Source of the DNA: Linyphia triangularis
Taxonomy: Eukaryota; Arthropoda; Arachnida; Araneae; Linyphiidae
Reading direction: 5' to 3'
DNA length: 64,000 nt
Assembly (NCBI GenBank): GCA_963978545.1
Contig: OZ021730.1
Span: forward strand, 620,001 to 684,000
Program-made: the position numbers and the translations under genes
The notes under the pieces: generated by a model
What the model was told of the DNA's origin: nothing
Database searches by the model: none
The model's input: only the letters and a program-made list of their open reading frames with translations
In this document: positions 43,546 to 55,600 of the stretch, in pieces
Numbering within the stretch: position 1 is the first letter of the stretch
How the letters are laid out: every line of letters starts with the position of its first letter

Positions 43546-46500
43546 GAGACACAGTAAGATCGCAACGACAAATATCGCAAAAAGGTGGATCTTCTCCCAG
43601 CAATAGATGTCGGTGAGTCAATCGGGTATGACCAATGCGTAGACGAGTCAGTTTGACATCTGTCCGACGCATTGGATTAACTGGCCATTTAAGAAGATGA
43701 TTTTTGATGGTATGGAGTTTGTTGTTAGTTTGCAAATCCCATGCTTCTTGACGTAAGGATAATATGAACTTCTGAATTGAAGTCTTAACATCTTGGTAGG
43801 GAACTGGCTGCTGCAGCGGGATTGAAGCTGCTTTAGCAGCAGAATCAGCCAATTCATTTCCTGAAATTCACATGTGACTAGGTACCCAGCAGAACAATAT
43901 AGTAAATCCTTTCCTCTCAAGTGTGTGTAATTTTGACAAAATGTCAAAAGCAATTGGATGACTATTGGTCTTAAAGTGCTTCAGACTTGACAGGGAGCTT
44001 AAACTGTCAGTATACACACAAAATTTGCGATTGTTGCAGAGTGAGATATGCAGCAGTGCACAAGAAATTGCTGTCATCTCAGAAGTGAAAACCGAGCAGG
44101 ATTTATGAAGTGAAAAAGCGACTGTGGATGTGTCGGACACAGTACCACAGCCAACACGTTCACCTGCTTTGGATCCATCAGTAAATACTGCTTCATAGTC
44201 AGCATACTGAGAGCGGTGATCACAAAAGATTTGTTGCATAATTTCTGGGGCAGTGTCTGCCTTGCAATACATCGCAAATGGATTGAGAAAGTGGAAAGAT
44301 GGAATATCCCACGGTGGAAAGGATTGAGTTATAAATGTTTAGGTAACTACGTCACTTAGAGCTGCATCAGACAAGATGGATTTCGCTCTTTCAGAAAATG
44401 GTCGGATGTTAGATGGACGAGCATCATATAACCTACCAAGGAAGGAATCAAGGCTCAACTTACGTAAAGGGTGAAAAGGATCAGACATAATTCTACAGTA
44501 GTAGTTGGCGCTTAATTTTTTACGTCTCAAGTCAAGTGAAAGTAGACTACACTCTGTCAATAGACTTTCAATGGGTGAAGTGCGAAATGCACCTGAACAA
44601 ATACGGGCAGCAGTGTGATGGACAGTATCCAATCTTCGTAGAAGGGATACTCCTACAGACCCATACGCAACGCATCCGTAGTCAATACGGGATAAGATAA
44701 CCGAATTGTAAATACGCAGCAAAGAAGTGCGATCAGCACCCCAAGATGTATTTGAGAGTACTTTGAGGATATTAAGCGATTTATCGCACTTCTTGCGCAA
44801 GTATACAATATGTCGGAGAAAATTTAACTTGTTGCCGAAGATGACTCCCAAGTATCTTATCTGATTCACAACTGGTATGGGAGAATTGCGTATGTGGATT
44901 TCAGGGTCAGGGTGAAGACCCCTCCTCCTCCTACAGAAGTGGATGCAACTGCTTTTAGATGGTGACAATGTATGGCCGTTTTGTTCACACCATTCTACAA
45001 GTCTGTTAACAGCAGTTTGTAATTGACGTTCAATTAAGCGCATGTTTGATCATTGGCATGACATTTGCAAATCATCAATATACAAAGTTCCATGAACAAA
45101 GGGTGAAAGGACATGAAGGATGTTGCTAATGTGAAGGTTAAAAAGGGTGACACTTAAAACACAACCTTGAGGAACACCCTCAGATTGGTTAAAATAATTA
45201 GAAAATGAAGCTCCAATGCGAACTCTAAAAACCCGGGATGATAAAAAGTTTTGAATAAAAAGAGGTAGATTACCCCTGAAACCAAAATTAAATAAGGTTT
45301 GCAGGATACCATATCGCCACGTATGATCATACGCCTTCTCAATGTCGAAAAAGATTGAAACTAGATGATTCCTCTGCACAAAGGCATTACGAACATCTGT
45401 TTCTAGTTTCACGATGTTATCAAGAGTGGACCGTCCTCGTCGGAATCCACTCTGAAAAGGTGAAATACATCCATCTTTTTCCAACATGTAAGAGAGTCGG
45501 GCGTTTACAATACGTTCAAAGGTCTTACAGAGGCAGTTAGTTAAGGCTACCGGTCGATAGTTCAGAGGATCCTTGGGATCCTTTCCAGGTTTCAGAATGG
45601 GGATTACAGTAGCTTCCCGCCACAAGGTAGGAAAGATGTTCTCCTTCCAGATTCTATTAAAGAGAAAAAGGATGTTAAAAAGAGAATCTGGACTTAAATG
45701 GCGAAGCATTTGGTAACTGATCCCATCTGGACCTGGACTGGTGTTATGGGCTTTAGATAAAGCACTCTTCAATTCGTACATCTTAAGGTCACAGTTGTAG
45801 GAGTAATCAATATTGCTCTTGAAATTAATTCCAGCCCGTTCAGCACGATTCTTAGTCACTAAAAATGTAGGACTATAAGAATCGGAACTGGATACACTTT
45901 CAAAAGTTTCACCTATAAGGTTAGCAATATCTTCAGGGGAAGAGAACACAGCAGCTCCGGTTTGAAGTATCGGACAAGAATATTCTGGATACAAACCGTT
46001 AGCTGCTCTAACCTTCTTCCACAACTGCTTGCTTGATGTTTTAGAAGTAATTGAAGATACATAACTTTACCAAGAATCCTTCTGACTTTGACGTCTAACT
46101 CTACGAGCAAATGCCTTAGCCTTTTTAAAGGCGATAAGGTTTCCTGTAGTTGGGTATCTGCGGAAGATACTCCATAGCTTCTTTTGTTTCTTGTATGCAG
46201 ACTGACAGTCTGCATTCCAGTATGATTTACAGTGCCGCAGTGTTCTAGGTGATGTCTTAGGAATGGAGGAGTCAGCAGCATTTAAAATTGCTTCAGTGAC
46301 ATTTTGGACAGCAGTATCAACATCCTCACTGTCTACCATTGTTCCTGTTACAACAGCCAACTCAGTAAATCTGCCCCAATTCGCCTTGTGGTATTGGTAT
46401 GTAGGTAGACGGATGTTCACGCTACCACTACCTGTGTGCGAAATGAGAATAGGGAAGTGATCACTATTATGTAGATCACTCCCAACAGCAAAATTCAAGT

Positions 46501-47079
46501 ATGGCAAAAGTATAGGGGATCAAATGGCTAAGTCAAGTGAATGGAATGTTCTAGTGGGTTCATGAAAATAGGTTTTTTTCTCATTATTCAGGAGACAGAG
46601 ACAGTGATCAGATAACATATTTTCAATCTGTCTTCCACGAGGGTTCGTATTATCATTACCCCACATAGTACTATGTCCATTTAAGTCACCAAGCAATAAA
46701 ATGGAGTTGGAAGCTGGTCTATCAAATCATTCAGCTCCTCTTGGCGGATGATAGCATGTGGCGGTAGGTATAGGCAACAGACTGTGAGAAGGGACTGTAA
46801 ATGAAGTCTCGCAGCCACAGCCTGTAGAGATGTGCGTAGTGTGATTACAGTGCTGGGATAATTATGAGCAATAAAAAGACATACTCCTCCAGACACTGTA
46901 TTACTACGGGTAACATCTTTTCTAATGCAACTATACCCACGGATCTTTGATGTATATGGATCCTTCAAGAAAGTTTCTTGAAGTGCCAAACATGCTGGAT
47001 TGTAATTAGAAATTATGTTTTTCACATCATCCTTCCTAGACCTAAAACCGCGACAGTTCCAAGAAACAAAAGAAGCCAT
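43546..47079 (-). pseudogene. LA5 ORF2, multiple stops and a frameshift
   Basis: Endonuclease, RT (FFDIEKAYDHTWR, GVPQGCVLS; YIDD instead of YVDD) and RNase H (FTDGSK, YTDS, ADSAAKA) are recognisable. Compared with LA1 and LA3 I see five in-frame stops, near 46517 (TGT to TGA), 46065 (in SWIS), 45048 (GGA to TGA), 44339 (CAA to TAA) and 43868 (GGA to TGA). There is also a one-base deletion near 46697. The C-terminus is truncated at 43546. Confidence 0.8.
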
Positions 47080-48224
47080 TAATTATTAAAAGAAAATTTT
47101 AAAGGGGGGTCGGGATCTTCTTCAAGGATCTCATCGTCATCAGATGGGTATAATTTCACCTCATCTGTATCTCTAAGAGAGCCAAGGATGTTAAAAGGGT
47201 TGGTAGGTTTTTCTCTTAGAGCAACACCCTTTGATGATTTTAGCTTTATTGCTTGCAAAGCTTTGGACTTTGCAAGAGATTTTTTTACTATTATTGGTTT
47301 TTTTACCATTTCTGAAGAAGATGCCCTTTGGGGTAATCTAGTAAGTGGCAATGAAAGGCTCTCCGTCTGTGTGCTTTTCTGAGAAACTGACTTTTTACAA
47401 GCGTCAGCATATGCAACGCCAACACGAGGAGTCCGGGCTTCTACCTGTTTCCTTGCCTCAAAGTACGTCAAGTTTTGGTTGGCACGAACAGTTTGTATCT
47501 CTTTCTCCTCAATCCACTTGGGACATTTTCGGGAGAAAGATGGATGAGCTCCTTTACAATTGACGCACTTTTCAGGTAGGGTGCATGTACTACTACCATG
47601 GCCACTTCCTGCACAGCGTGCACAGATTTCAATTTCCCCGCGGCAAGCCGTTTGGGAATGTCCAAATCTTTGGCACTTAAAGCAGCGAAGTGGGTTCGGT
47701 ATGTACGGTCGGGTTTTACAGTTTAGATAGCCGGCCTTAACGTGTGTTGGCAAAGTGGGAAGATCAAAGGTCAAGATCAGATGTTTTGTAGGCAAGATAT
47801 TCCCATCTTTGCGTATAGTTATGCGATGCACTGCTGAGACTTGTTGGTCACGAAGATGGTCTAAGATCTCCTCCTCAGTTGTATGGAAGAGATCACTCTC
47901 AGAAATTACACCACGAGATTTATTGAGAGAGCCGTGTTTACTTACAGTAACGGGAAAGGTTCCAAAAGCCACTATTTTTAAAATGTTTTCAGCCTGAGTG
48001 TGGTTTTTTGCTTCAACTAAAAGGTCACCAGACCTTAGTTTTTTTACTGAAGCTACGTCTCCAATGTAGGACTTAAGTATTTTTTCTATTAAGAAAGGAG
48101 ACACCTTTTCAAAGGAACCCTCCTCTCTATGAATAATGAAGAATTTAGCACTAAGGTGATTTGAAATAACAGGTCCATGTTGCTCCCCTCGAGGGGGAGA
48201 AGAGAAAGAAGATTTTTTTGCCAT
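47079..48224 (-). CDS. LA5 ORF1, gag-like zinc-knuckle protein
   Basis: A 381-aa intact frame from ATG at 48224 (MAKKSSFSSPPRGEQ). Same order as LA3 ORF1, with knuckles CFKCQRFGHSQTAC, CARCAGSGHGSSTC and CVNCKGAHPSFSRKC, and a Lys/Ser-rich tail. It overlaps the ORF2 start by TAATG. It remains open although the ORF2 next to it carries at least six lesions, which is notable and might reflect chance, conversion or use in trans. Confidence 0.8.
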   Translation of the reverse strand: MAKKSSFSSPPRGEQHGPVISNHLSAKFFIIHREEGSFEKVSPFLIEKILKSYIGDVASVKKLRSGDLLVEAKNHTQAENILKIVAFGTFPVTVSKHGSLNKSRGVISESDLFHTTEEEILDHLRDQQVSAVHRITIRKDGNILPTKHLILTFDLPTLPTHVKAGYLNCKTRPYIPNPLRCFKCQRFGHSQTACRGEIEICARCAGSGHGSSTCTLPEKCVNCKGAHPSFSRKCPKWIEEKEIQTVRANQNLTYFEARKQVEARTPRVGVAYADACKKSVSQKSTQTESLSLPLTRLPQRASSSEMVKKPIIVKKSLAKSKALQAIKLKSSKGVALREKPTNPFNILGSLRDTDEVKLYPSDDDEILEEDPDPPLKFSFNN

Positions 48225-48859
48225 AATAATTAATAAATAATAATTCGGGCACTAGAGTCCCACCCACCATGGAGTCCTCATTATCGGGGATAGAGCCTGC
48301 CGGCAAGCAACAAAAATCATAAAATAAAACAAAATATCAACAAAACTGTTACGCACAGCATGACTCTACCGGGTTAACCAGTGCCTATACGCAAGCAGTC
48401 CATCTCTGAAGAAGTCTCCACCCTTTACGAGATTCCCAGCAAATGGACTGATCACTTGATCCCTAGCCGCCGACGAAGTCGGACGACCAGCCGATTGATG
48501 CACACGGGACCAATGTGCACCTCCCGTTTATCTGAAGCAAGGGCCAAAGTAGTGTATTGGGACAGTATGTCGCCCCTCAACTACCAGGATCCCCCTTTCC
48601 AGGGACACGGGTCTCCACGCACGGCAAACACGTGGGTGATTTAATTCCCAAGAGAAGCTGATGGCAACAGAGCGGCACAAAGCTTCTCAAGGGAAGCCCT
48701 CACCTCTGAAGAGGTAACCACAACGAGGGAAGGAAGAGAAGCCAAACAATAAATACAGAACCCAAGAAAGAAGGTAAAACAGAAGGAGGGATAGATCACT
48801 GGGGCACCCCGGGGTTGTGAAGCCCGTATTTACTTATAGAAAGTAAACCCCCTGAGGGG

Positions 48860-51730
48860 AAAATAACTTAGCATTGAGAATGTTAGAAAGGTAATATATA
48901 TTGGATTATTGATTTTCAAACACACCATTGAACATAAGTTCCACTCTCGAACCCTTATTGTCAAGCAAGGTTAGAAACTAATAATAATTATCGTTATAAA
49001 GACTATTGTGACCAAATTTACACTTTTAACCCGATCAGCTCCGTGGTTACTGGATGCATTTCAGTTAATCAGTGATTAGCAAATTATTTAGATGCGATTT
49101 ACGCATCTAAGATTTAACCCGTTTTGCGTAATTAAAAAAGTTCAGAAACTGAAATCGTTCTGTGAAACACAATTCAATAAAATTGTCGTTGTATAATGTA
49201 CAGTAACTAAAGTTGTTGTATTTGATGTAACTGACAAAATGATTAAATTTTAATGAAAATGACATTTTCGAATCTAAATGATACTGAATGCTCCAATCAA
49301 ATTTTTTCTATTTTCTTAAAAATTTAAAGTTATAATAAACTTTTTGTCAAGTATGTTAAGTAAGAATTAAAATGCAATATTTTTCACAAATTATATGCTA
49401 TATTTCCGTCGTCGATCATTTAAAGATTTTTTTAAATTTAATTTTAAGGTCCTTATTTTTTGTTTGGAAGGTTCTTGAAAAGTCCTTGAATTTGTTTTCA
49501 AAAAATCTGTACGAACCCTGTTGCATGCTTCTTTTATTAAATTTTTGTGCATTCCTTCCCTGACCTCTTTCAGAAGAAACTTTTCGGTACTGTCCGTGTG
49601 TTAAATATTGTCCCACACATCACATATTCATAATAAATGTTAGCAGCCCGGTTGACAGTGGATATTTCAAACACCTCCTTTTTGTTAGTGTCGGTCTAAT
49701 GAATCTGCTATAACCCATAAGTATTTAGTCTGCTATTTGAAATGTTGTGTTGGGTTATTCAATCTTTCATATTTATTTCTCTATTGGGTCGTTCGGTCGT
49801 GAATGATGTTTTTAATCTCTTTTGATGAAACATTTCGCACTTGTTTTCAAAGACATTTTATTTTCATTAATGACAGAATTCAGTCTTTTGCCCCTTTGGT
49901 GAATGAGGTACAGAGACATTCCTCTGTTGGTCTGCCTTTTAATGTTTGTTTACTGTAATTTGATGTACAACTCATTGAGTGCTTTGTATCATTGGCTGTG
50001 TATTTATTTAATTAAGTGGCATAGTCTGTTGTTTTGGTGCCTTTTTCAATTATCAACCGCTGTCCCACTATTTCTTATGTTTTGTTAATTACACATTTTG
50101 TTATGCCGTCAAGAGGCTCGATCCAAGGCTTTGAACAATTCCACGTTAGGTTTTTTGAAATGTCATTTTTCTAAATTTTTTATTTTTTTGCAAGCAATTG
50201 CTTTGTTGGCCATTGTTGTAGTTTTAACCATTGCTTTGATTTTATTGACCTATTACCATTGTTATACAACATTTTGGATTTTGCTCATTATTATAAAAGA
50301 ATGGAAAGTGTAAAATTTCTCTTGGTCCTTGTTTCGAGGATCCACATATGATCTGAACCAGTTTTTCCTGCAAAAAGTATACTCTTCCTCATGTCGAAAC
50401 AAAAGATAATGCATTTGCTTAATTGGGGGTTGGCGAACTGGTTGGCAAGTGCTTTTGGGCTGTTTCCAACTACACTGCCCACCAAACACTCTGCATTCCC
50501 TCTTGTTACTTGTAATACCGATTTTTGACTGGCTTCTTATTGTAAGACTGACTCTTTCTTGTAATACTGACTCTTGGTGGGCAATGATATGTCATTCCTA
50601 TTGCTTGACTTGTACCCTACTCTGTTTCGGGTTGTTGCACCACAACTGTTTTTTTTTTGGGGTGGAGGGACTTTGCCTGGTTTTGTCACGCTTTGAGATG
50701 TGTGGCACAGCGTTCCCTCAGGCGGCCTGCTTCAACGCTGTTGATTTTTAACCCTTCCAGGTGTTGTCCGACCATGCTGTGCGCTTACCTGTTATGTGCG
50801 ACCTCTTTTCAGGTTCTGATTAAATTGTCTCTACATGCCCGTGTTGGGTGTTTTTGTTCACGTACCATGGGTGTAGAGTTCAGTTTTGCAACAACCGTGT
50901 TGCTGTCGGGATTTTTTTTTTCTTTTCTTCTCCCGACCTTTTTTTCTGACTTCTTTTTTTTAACGTCAAACTTTTTTCTTTTCTTTTACTTCTTAATTGG
51001 CCTTTGGCTCTTATTAATGTTGGACTGCTGTCTTTTATAGCTTCTCCCGAGCACTAATTTGTGCATTTTTGTCGCGTTGGAGGAATTTGCCCGTATTGCG
51101 GGAATTATGGAAAACGCGTCAATTTCCTTTCTCTACTGAAGTGCCCCAAGCCCCTGATGATGTAAGAAGAATACCCTGGGCCTACCTGTGACGTCAGCCA
51201 AGGTTGGTGTGGGCGCTTGTCCTTGCGCCCCCCCCCATGCTAGACCAGGCCTGGTGTCCCCCTTGTGCCGTGATCATCCACTGTGACGTCATGGGTTGGC
51301 CATTCGTCATCGGAGTACCTCTTCCTACTTGTGACATCATCCAAGGCTCAAGATCAGTGTTGTGCTTTCGTCTTCAGTAGTGTTGTGCCTTCCTCTGTGT
51401 TGTGTTGTGCGCGTGTGTGTGTGCCCAGCGTTGCCTGAATCCAAGCATCGTCCAATAGTGTATCTTGCCATGCTTGGCTAAGTTAATTGAGGGTGAGGTC
51501 CCAGCGTTGCCATGGTTTGGTGAGTCTTTTAATTAAATTTTCTCTGCTCACGGCTTTTGTATATAAATGTATATAGTGTATATAGGTTTATTTCTTAGTA
51601 TTCTCAATTGTCCACCATTATGCCAGGGTTAGGTTGTATTTGTGCATTATCTTGATACACCTGTGCATTTAAATTGTTTATTTTTAGCATGTTAATTGAC
51701 AATCCGCGATATGGTCCTTTGTTTACATTT
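48860..51730. other. AT- and T-rich non-coding DNA
   Basis: No supported gene. Includes a perfect 9-bp stem palindrome TTAGATGCG/CGCATCTAA at 49088-49110, a GT microsatellite near 51410-51424 and two TGACGTCA sites at 51189-51196 and 51284-51291. Open frames between 49.3 and 51.0 kb are T-rich, low in complexity and lack recognisable domains. Confidence 0.45.
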
Positions 51731-52420
51731 TATCCCCACTGTTTCCCCACTAATAGTGTTTTTTTAATCATAACACCTGTAATTTAAGTTTGTTTGTGCT
51801 CGGTCCAAGGCTGTCACCCGGAATAGGGGATACTAACCTGTTCCCATACTTTCAAATGTCTAATGTAATTTAAATGGCATGACATTTTTAGTTTTAAGCA
51901 GGTATAAGCCCCCTCCCCCCCTAATTTTTGAACTATCATCCCGATTAGGGCATATAATATATCTTTTTGGGGTGTTTTGTTCTTACTTACCTGTTCCCAC
52001 CCCCCTTGGACCGATCCCATAACTGGTTTTCTTACAATTTTAGTGTAACATAATACACACCTGTTGTTTACCTTTTATTCCCACTGCTTCCCCACTAATA
52101 GGGGTTTTTTAATTTTAACACCCTTAATTATTGATTGATTGTGCTCGGTCCAAGGCTGTCATCCGGAATAGGTGATACTCACCTGTTCCCAAAATTTGAA
52201 TTGCCTATCTCAATTTAAATGGCATGTCATTTTTAGTTTTTTACAGGTATAAGCCCCCTCTAATTTTTGATCTATCATTCCGATTAGGGCTTATTATATA
52301 TCTTTTTAGGCTATCTTAGTCCAACTTACCTGTTCCCACCCTCCTTGGACCGATCCCAATGCTGGGTTACTTGTAATTTTAGTGTTATGCAATGCACACC
52401 TGTTTCATCGCCCCCCCCCC
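51731..52420. repeat. two-copy tandem repeat, about 345-bp period
   Basis: CCACTG(T/C)TTCCCCACTAATAG begins each unit (51736 and 52081). Both share GTGCTCGGTCCAAGGCTGTC, an AAATGGCATG(A/T)CATTTT segment and CCTTGGACCGATCCCA. The units differ by scattered changes and small indels. Confidence 0.75.
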
Positions 52421-52493
52421 TCATTTCTCGTGTTCTAATTATGCTAGCTCCTTGAAAATTTAGATTCGGAGTCCCCATGGGGTACCCATTACG
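52421..52493. repeat. target repeat unit, left of LB1 (homologous to 58715-58800)
   Basis: A C-run followed by CTAATTATGCTAGC and ATTCGGAGTCCCC. It ends with GGTACCCATTACG (52481-52493), the LB1 target duplication. A related unit precedes LB2. Confidence 0.6.
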
Positions 52494-52528
52494 GTTTGGT
52501 TTGGTTTGGTTTTGGTTTTGGGTTTACT

Positions 52529-52561
52529 GGCGCAAGAGCAACTTCTAGGCTATACTGCGCC
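52529..52561 (-). other. LB1 3'-end hairpin
   Basis: GGCGCA (52529-52534) pairs with TGCGCC (52556-52561). Same position and spacing as in LA elements. LB2 has GGCACA/TGTGCC instead, a compensatory change. Confidence 0.6.
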
Positions 52562-52631
52562 GAAACCATAAAAGCATTAATAATAAACGTTATTTAAAAA
52601 AAATGATTATGAAAACATTTCAATTAATACA

Positions 52632-55600
52632 TTAAATGAGGTAGTAAAATCCAATTTCTTGTAAGAACTTAAAAATATTTACATGAGGGGGTGAACTTAA
52701 AAGCGAGGATAATGAAGGATGATATGAATTAAAAAGGCGTTGCCTTGTCAGATTAAAAGAAGGACACTCTGATAAAATATGTAAAACAGAAAAGACAACT
52801 CCACAGGAATTACATGTGGGGACATCATCTGCCAGCAGAAGATGCACATGGGTAAAACGAGTGTGGCCTATTCTAAGACGGGTCAGGAGCACTTCCCTTT
52901 TCCGGGAATGCTGTATGGGGGCAAATCCGGATATCAGGGGCTGAAACGAACGCAGCTTGTTAGCCGTCTGTGCATCCCACATGGCCTGCCAAGTGAGAGA
53001 CAGAGCAGTGTCACAAGCTTTTATTGCGTCGTCAGGGCAGAGCCAAGTGCTCCTAGGTCCACCTGCATATCGAGCAATTGTGTCTGCTCGCTCGTTACCC
53101 ATGATCCCCACATGACCTGGGATCCAACAAAAAAGAACTTTAAAATTTCTCTCTAAAAGTAAAATGTGTATTTTTAAAATGTCTAAGATGAAAGGATGGG
53201 TCTGGCTCAGTGGATTATTTAAGGCATCCAAACAGCTCTTCGAGTCTGTATAAACAATCCACTGGCCGTGCTCTTGCTCTAGGATATATTGTACGGCCAA
53301 GAGTATAGCCAGGGACTCAGCTGAAAAGACAGAACTGCTACTGTGTAGTTCGCGAGACATGATGTTATTGTCATGAACTGTAGCAGCTCCAACATGTCCC
53401 TGGCTTTTCGACCCATCGGTATAAATTGGTTTAAAATGAGAAAAATTTGTCCTATGGTAATGGAAGAGAGTAGTAAAAACAATGTCAGGGGTATCGCATT
53501 TTTTAAAATTATTAAAAATGTTTAAAACTATGATATTATGATGATGCCAAGGTGGTACATTAAAAATGACAGGACGAACTTTGAAGTTGTCCAAACTATG
53601 AGATGAAAGGATTTGATGTATTCGCAATGAAAATGATGGGATGCAGGATGGACGAGCATTAAAAAGTCTTGTATGAGATGGATTATAAATATTATGAGAG
53701 AGAGGATGGCGTGAATGACTTTTGATTTTATAATAAAATTTTAAAGACAGCTTGTCTCGTCTCAGTTTCAAAGGTCGTTCCAGACATATGTTAAGTACAC
53801 TTGGAATTGGTGATGTACGGAAGGCTCCTGACGCAATTCTGACACCTTGGTGGTGAACAGTGTCAAGGAGCATCAACGCCGATTTTCTGGCGGATCCGTA
53901 CACCACAGACCCATAATCAAGTTTGGAACGAACAAGGCATCTGTATATCCGTAGCATGGAGGTAGTATCAGCACCCCAGGAAGTGTTGGAAAGCACCTTT
54001 AGAAGGTTCAGAGCTTTAATGCACTTTATTCTGAGATGTTTTATATGAGGCAGGAACGTGAGCTTCGGATCGAAAAAGACCCCAAGAAACTTCGTTTCTG
54101 ATACAATGGGTATCTGAGCCCCGTTTAGAAAAAGCTCAGGGTCGTTATGAAGCTCACGTTTCCTGCAAAAGTGCATGGCCACGGTCTTTTGTGCATTGAA
54201 TGCAAAGCCATTCTGATTGGCCCAGTCTGAAATCCTTCTGATGGCAATTTGGATCTGTCTCTCAATAAGAGACATGTTAATTGAGGCGCACGATATTTGA
54301 AAGTCGTCGACGAAAAGCGAACCAGACACTGCAGGTGGTAGGCAGGTCATAATGTCGTTGACTTTGACGATAAACAGTGCGCAGCTCAATACACTTCCCT
54401 GGGGAACGCCTTGCTCCTGAATAAACTCATCTGATAAGATAGAGTTGACGCGTACTTGGAAGACTCTCCGAGAAAGGAAATTCTCAATAAAGAGTGGTAA
54501 ATTTCCTCTGAGACCCATATTATGTAGGTCTCTGAGGATACCATATCTCCAAGTACGGTCATAGGCTTTCTCCATGTCGAAAAATACAGACACCAAATGG
54601 TTCCGCTTGACAAATGCCTCCCGAATGGATGTTTCAAGGAGGAGCAGGTTGTCAAGTGTACTGCGTCCACGACGGAAACCACTTTGAAACCGAGAGAGAC
54701 AATTGTTATCTTCCAAATAAAAAAGGAGGCGAGCGTTGACTAATTTTTCAAGTAACTTGCACATGCAACTAGTTAATGCTATAGGCCTGTAGCTGGAAGG
54801 ACTCTTAGGGTCTTTACCTGGCTTGACTATTGGAATCACAAGAGCACGTTTCCATGCTGACGGAAATTTATTTTCCCGCCAGATCCTATTGTACAGCTTG
54901 AGAATAAATTTCAGTTGGAAAGGCTGGAGATGTTTCAGCATACTATAATGGATTTCGTCGTGACCAACAGCCGAGCCGCGAGTGTTTGAAAGAGCTCGCA
55001 TCAGCTCGGCCATAGTAAAATCAGCATTATAGTTTTCCAACGCGGTAGATGTAAAATTCAATTTAGTCTTCTCAGCTTTGTGTTTAATAGAGGCAAACGG
55101 CTCTTGGTAATTCGAATTGCTAGATATTTTAGCAAAGGAATCAGCCAGAGTGTCAGCAATACCTTTAGGATCTGAAATAATTCCTAGATTAGTCTCTAAG
55201 ATAGAAGTAGAGTGTCTAGGATATTGGCCCTTGATTTTATTAACTTTATTCCAGACCCTTTTAGAAGAGGTATTCGATGTTATAGTGCTAACATAACGCA
55301 TCCAAGAGTCCTTCTGGCTACGCCGGCGGATTCTACGAGCTTCAGCTCGAGCGCATTTAAAAGCTATGAGGTTGGCTTCAGTGGGGTATCGGCGAAAGAT
55401 ACCCCAGGCCTTCCTCTGCTTTTTGTGAGCAATTATACATTCGTGGTTCCACCACGGTTTTGGTATTTTTGGTAGATTGGCAGATGTCAATGGTATGGAA
55501 AAGCGAGCAGCTTCCAAGATGGCCTGGGTGACAGAATTTACTGCATCATCGATGTCACCTTGGTTCACCATCTCGTCTGAAAAATGGACGACGGAAGAAA

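Larger units (their letters stand above)
43546..48859 (-). mobile_element. LA5, 3'-truncated decayed I-like LINE
   Basis: The 5' end (48859, CCCTGAGGGG) and 5' UTR are intact, ORF1 is intact and ORF2 is heavily damaged. The 3' end is missing: sequence begins within the RNase H/knuckle region directly after the 5' end of LA2 (43545). The missing part is about 360 bp by comparison with LA1. It is the most decayed LA copy. Its 5' UTR stem 1 has a different sequence but still pairs. Confidence 0.8.

Noticed and set aside
33835..48859. Target duplication flanking the whole LA2-LA3-LA5 block
   Set aside because: Sequence right of 48859 does not match the continuation of the copy A flank after GGCATTACAAG, so a deletion or rearrangement is more likely than a simple insertion.
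49372..51040. Several T-rich open frames on the plus strand
   Set aside because: Low-complexity Phe/Leu/Cys-rich translations in T-rich DNA, without recognisable domains or consistent start context.
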